Shown here: piece by piece, positions 62,755-64,000 of the stretch
Layout of the letters: each line of letters opens with the position of its first letter
Numbering within the stretch: the first letter of the stretch is position 1
Origin: Mermis nigrescens
Lineage: Eukaryota; Nematoda; Enoplea; Mermithida; Mermithidae
Assembly: GCA_036768485.1 (NCBI GenBank)
Contig: JAVLUZ010000701.1
Coordinates: 1 to 64,000, forward strand
Reading direction: 5' to 3'
DNA: 64,000 nucleotides
Program-made: the position numbers and the translations under genes
The notes under the pieces: model-generated
Databases searched by the model: none
Seen by the model: the letters and a program-made list of their open reading frames with translations, nothing else
What the model was told of the DNA's origin: nothing

Positions 62755-64000
62755 ATAGTTAGCGCGATAGCGCTACTTATGATATACTTGGCCACCTTCT
62801 TTCTTATATGTTTATCACAGCGAGTACGAATTTTGTGTCCTCCCCCTCACAGCAAAAGCGGCACACACCTGGGAGGTGCGGTTTTTTAACAATAGATAAT
62901 TAAAAAAACTCGATGTACCATTTTTTATTTTTTGTTTACACTCAATACCGAGTTAGCAATCAGTGTGTAAAGTGTAAACCGGAAAATCAAATAATTTGCG
63001 GAGGGCCAATTTTTTTAAATGTTGCCCCCGAGCTGTAGATTTCGAATCTGACCTTAAAATTTCTTATACACTCAATGGTTGTTGTACAAAAAGTAAAGTA
63101 TACGGGTTTTTTGCTCTTCGCGTGTTGTCAGCTTATCTAACTCAATTTTGGTTTCTGTGCAATCCAATAAGTTTTATAATGTAGAGGGTTTCAATATCTC
63201 AAGGTCCAATTTTTTTATTCTCTTTTAACGCAATATTTCTTGATCTGTGATCGTTTAAGTGTTAAAGGTTCGAGACAAAAAACGAAATTTCTACAGCTAC
63301 TCCGCTAAGTAGGCGGAACATGCTAATTATGCTTAAAATGTGCCCCGACCATACCGTTACATATCCTAGTTTGTTTTGTTTCTATACATTCAATATTGCG
63401 TTATTAGCACAAGTGTAAAGTTTACACTGAGAAGCACTTTTCCGCCCAGAGAATTGGGTATCAAACAATTTGCGGAGAGCCAATTTTTTTAAATGTTGCC
63501 TATGAGTTGTAGACTACGAGTCTGGCCTTAGAATTTCTTTATACTCAATGGTTGTTGCACAAAAGTGTAAAGTATACGGGTTTTTAACTCTTAGTGTGTC
63601 CTAGAGCTTATCTATCTCAATTTTAGTGTCTGTGCAGTCCAATTGGTTTTATAATGTAGAGGGTTACAATATCTCAAAACATGAATTGTTTTTCTTTTTT
63701 AACGCAATATTTCTCGATCTGTGATCGTTTTAGTGTAAAGGCTTCGAGACGAAAAACGAAATTTCTTTAGCTACTCCTCTAAGTAGGCGGAACATGCTAA
63801 TTATGCTTAAAATGTGCCCTGACCTTAGCATTACAGATCCTAGTTTATTTTGTTTCTATACACCCAATATTGCGTTATTAGCACCAGTGTAAAGTTTGCA
63901 CTGAGAAGCACTTTTCTGCCCAGAGCATTGGGTATCAAACAATTTGCGGAGAGCCAATTTTTTTAAATGTTGCCACTGAGTTGTAGATTACGAATCTGAT
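62755..64000 (-). mobile_element. GTGTAAA-rich non-coding element, copy 4 (runs off the window)
   Basis: Hairpin TAGTTAGCGCGATAGCGCTA at the left, then AAAAGCGGCACACACC and GTGTAAA words. Includes a 474-bp tandem repeat. Confidence 0.68.
62998..64000. repeat. 474-bp tandem repeat, at least two units
   Basis: GCGGAGGGCCAATTTTTTTA at 62998, and GCGGAGAGCCAATTTTTTTA at 63472 and 63946. Units share GGCGGAACATGCTAATTATG and GAGGGTT...AATATCTCAA. The array continues past the window. Confidence 0.9.

Overview
The window comes from an AT-rich, intron-rich and transposon-dense animal genome. It carries two spliced protein-coding genes on the + strand. Both belong to metazoan families: a CUB/LDLa single-pass membrane protein of Neto-like architecture, and a synaptotagmin-like protein (Slp/SYTL, 'bitesize') with a Rab-binding zinc-finger domain and a C2 domain. 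No bacterial-style operon, rRNA, tRNA or CRISPR was seen. The species cannot be fixed from the sequence; an invertebrate bilaterian with large introns fits best.

Gene A (about 1491-18363, 5' end outside the window) has nine exons whose splice phases all agree: part of a CUB domain, its last strands, a linker, a juxtamembrane LDL-receptor class A module, one transmembrane helix and a long, Ser/charge-rich cytoplasmic tail. The stop codon is at 18361-18363. Gene B (30049 to at least 62651, 3' end outside the window) has 17 recognised exons. The first three encode a complete Slp homology domain, exons 9-11 encode C2A, and the later exons form a basic, serine-rich linker. A second C2 domain would be expected beyond the window. 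The phase chain is unbroken over all 17 exons, which is strong internal support for the model.

Almost everything else is repeat. The most frequent class is short hAT-like non-autonomous elements with 8-bp target-site duplications. Other classes are a palindromic TAGTCTG MITE, a 5-kb foldback element (23788-28745) with about 0.9-1.1 kb inverted arms, an approximately 0.8-kb element with 190-bp inverted ends (three copies), and a non-coding GTGTAAA-rich element of about 2 kb (four copies, all ending in a TAGGTA...TACCTA hairpin). There is also a broken antisense LINE of RTE type (57214-61660), itself split by a hAT-like element, and several minisatellites of 48, 51, 59 and 474 bp. All lie in introns or in the 11.7-kb gap between the genes. 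One unusual layout brackets the C2A exons: a 0.8-kb inverted-end element plus a GTGTAAA element occur on both sides in mirror image (38.95-42.32 and 47.64-50.38 kb).

I found no convincing new enzymatic or defence system. The best leads are the two gene models, the unclassified GTGTAAA element, the mirror-image arrangement around C2A, and a GGCGCTTCGCGCC motif shared by several unrelated elements.
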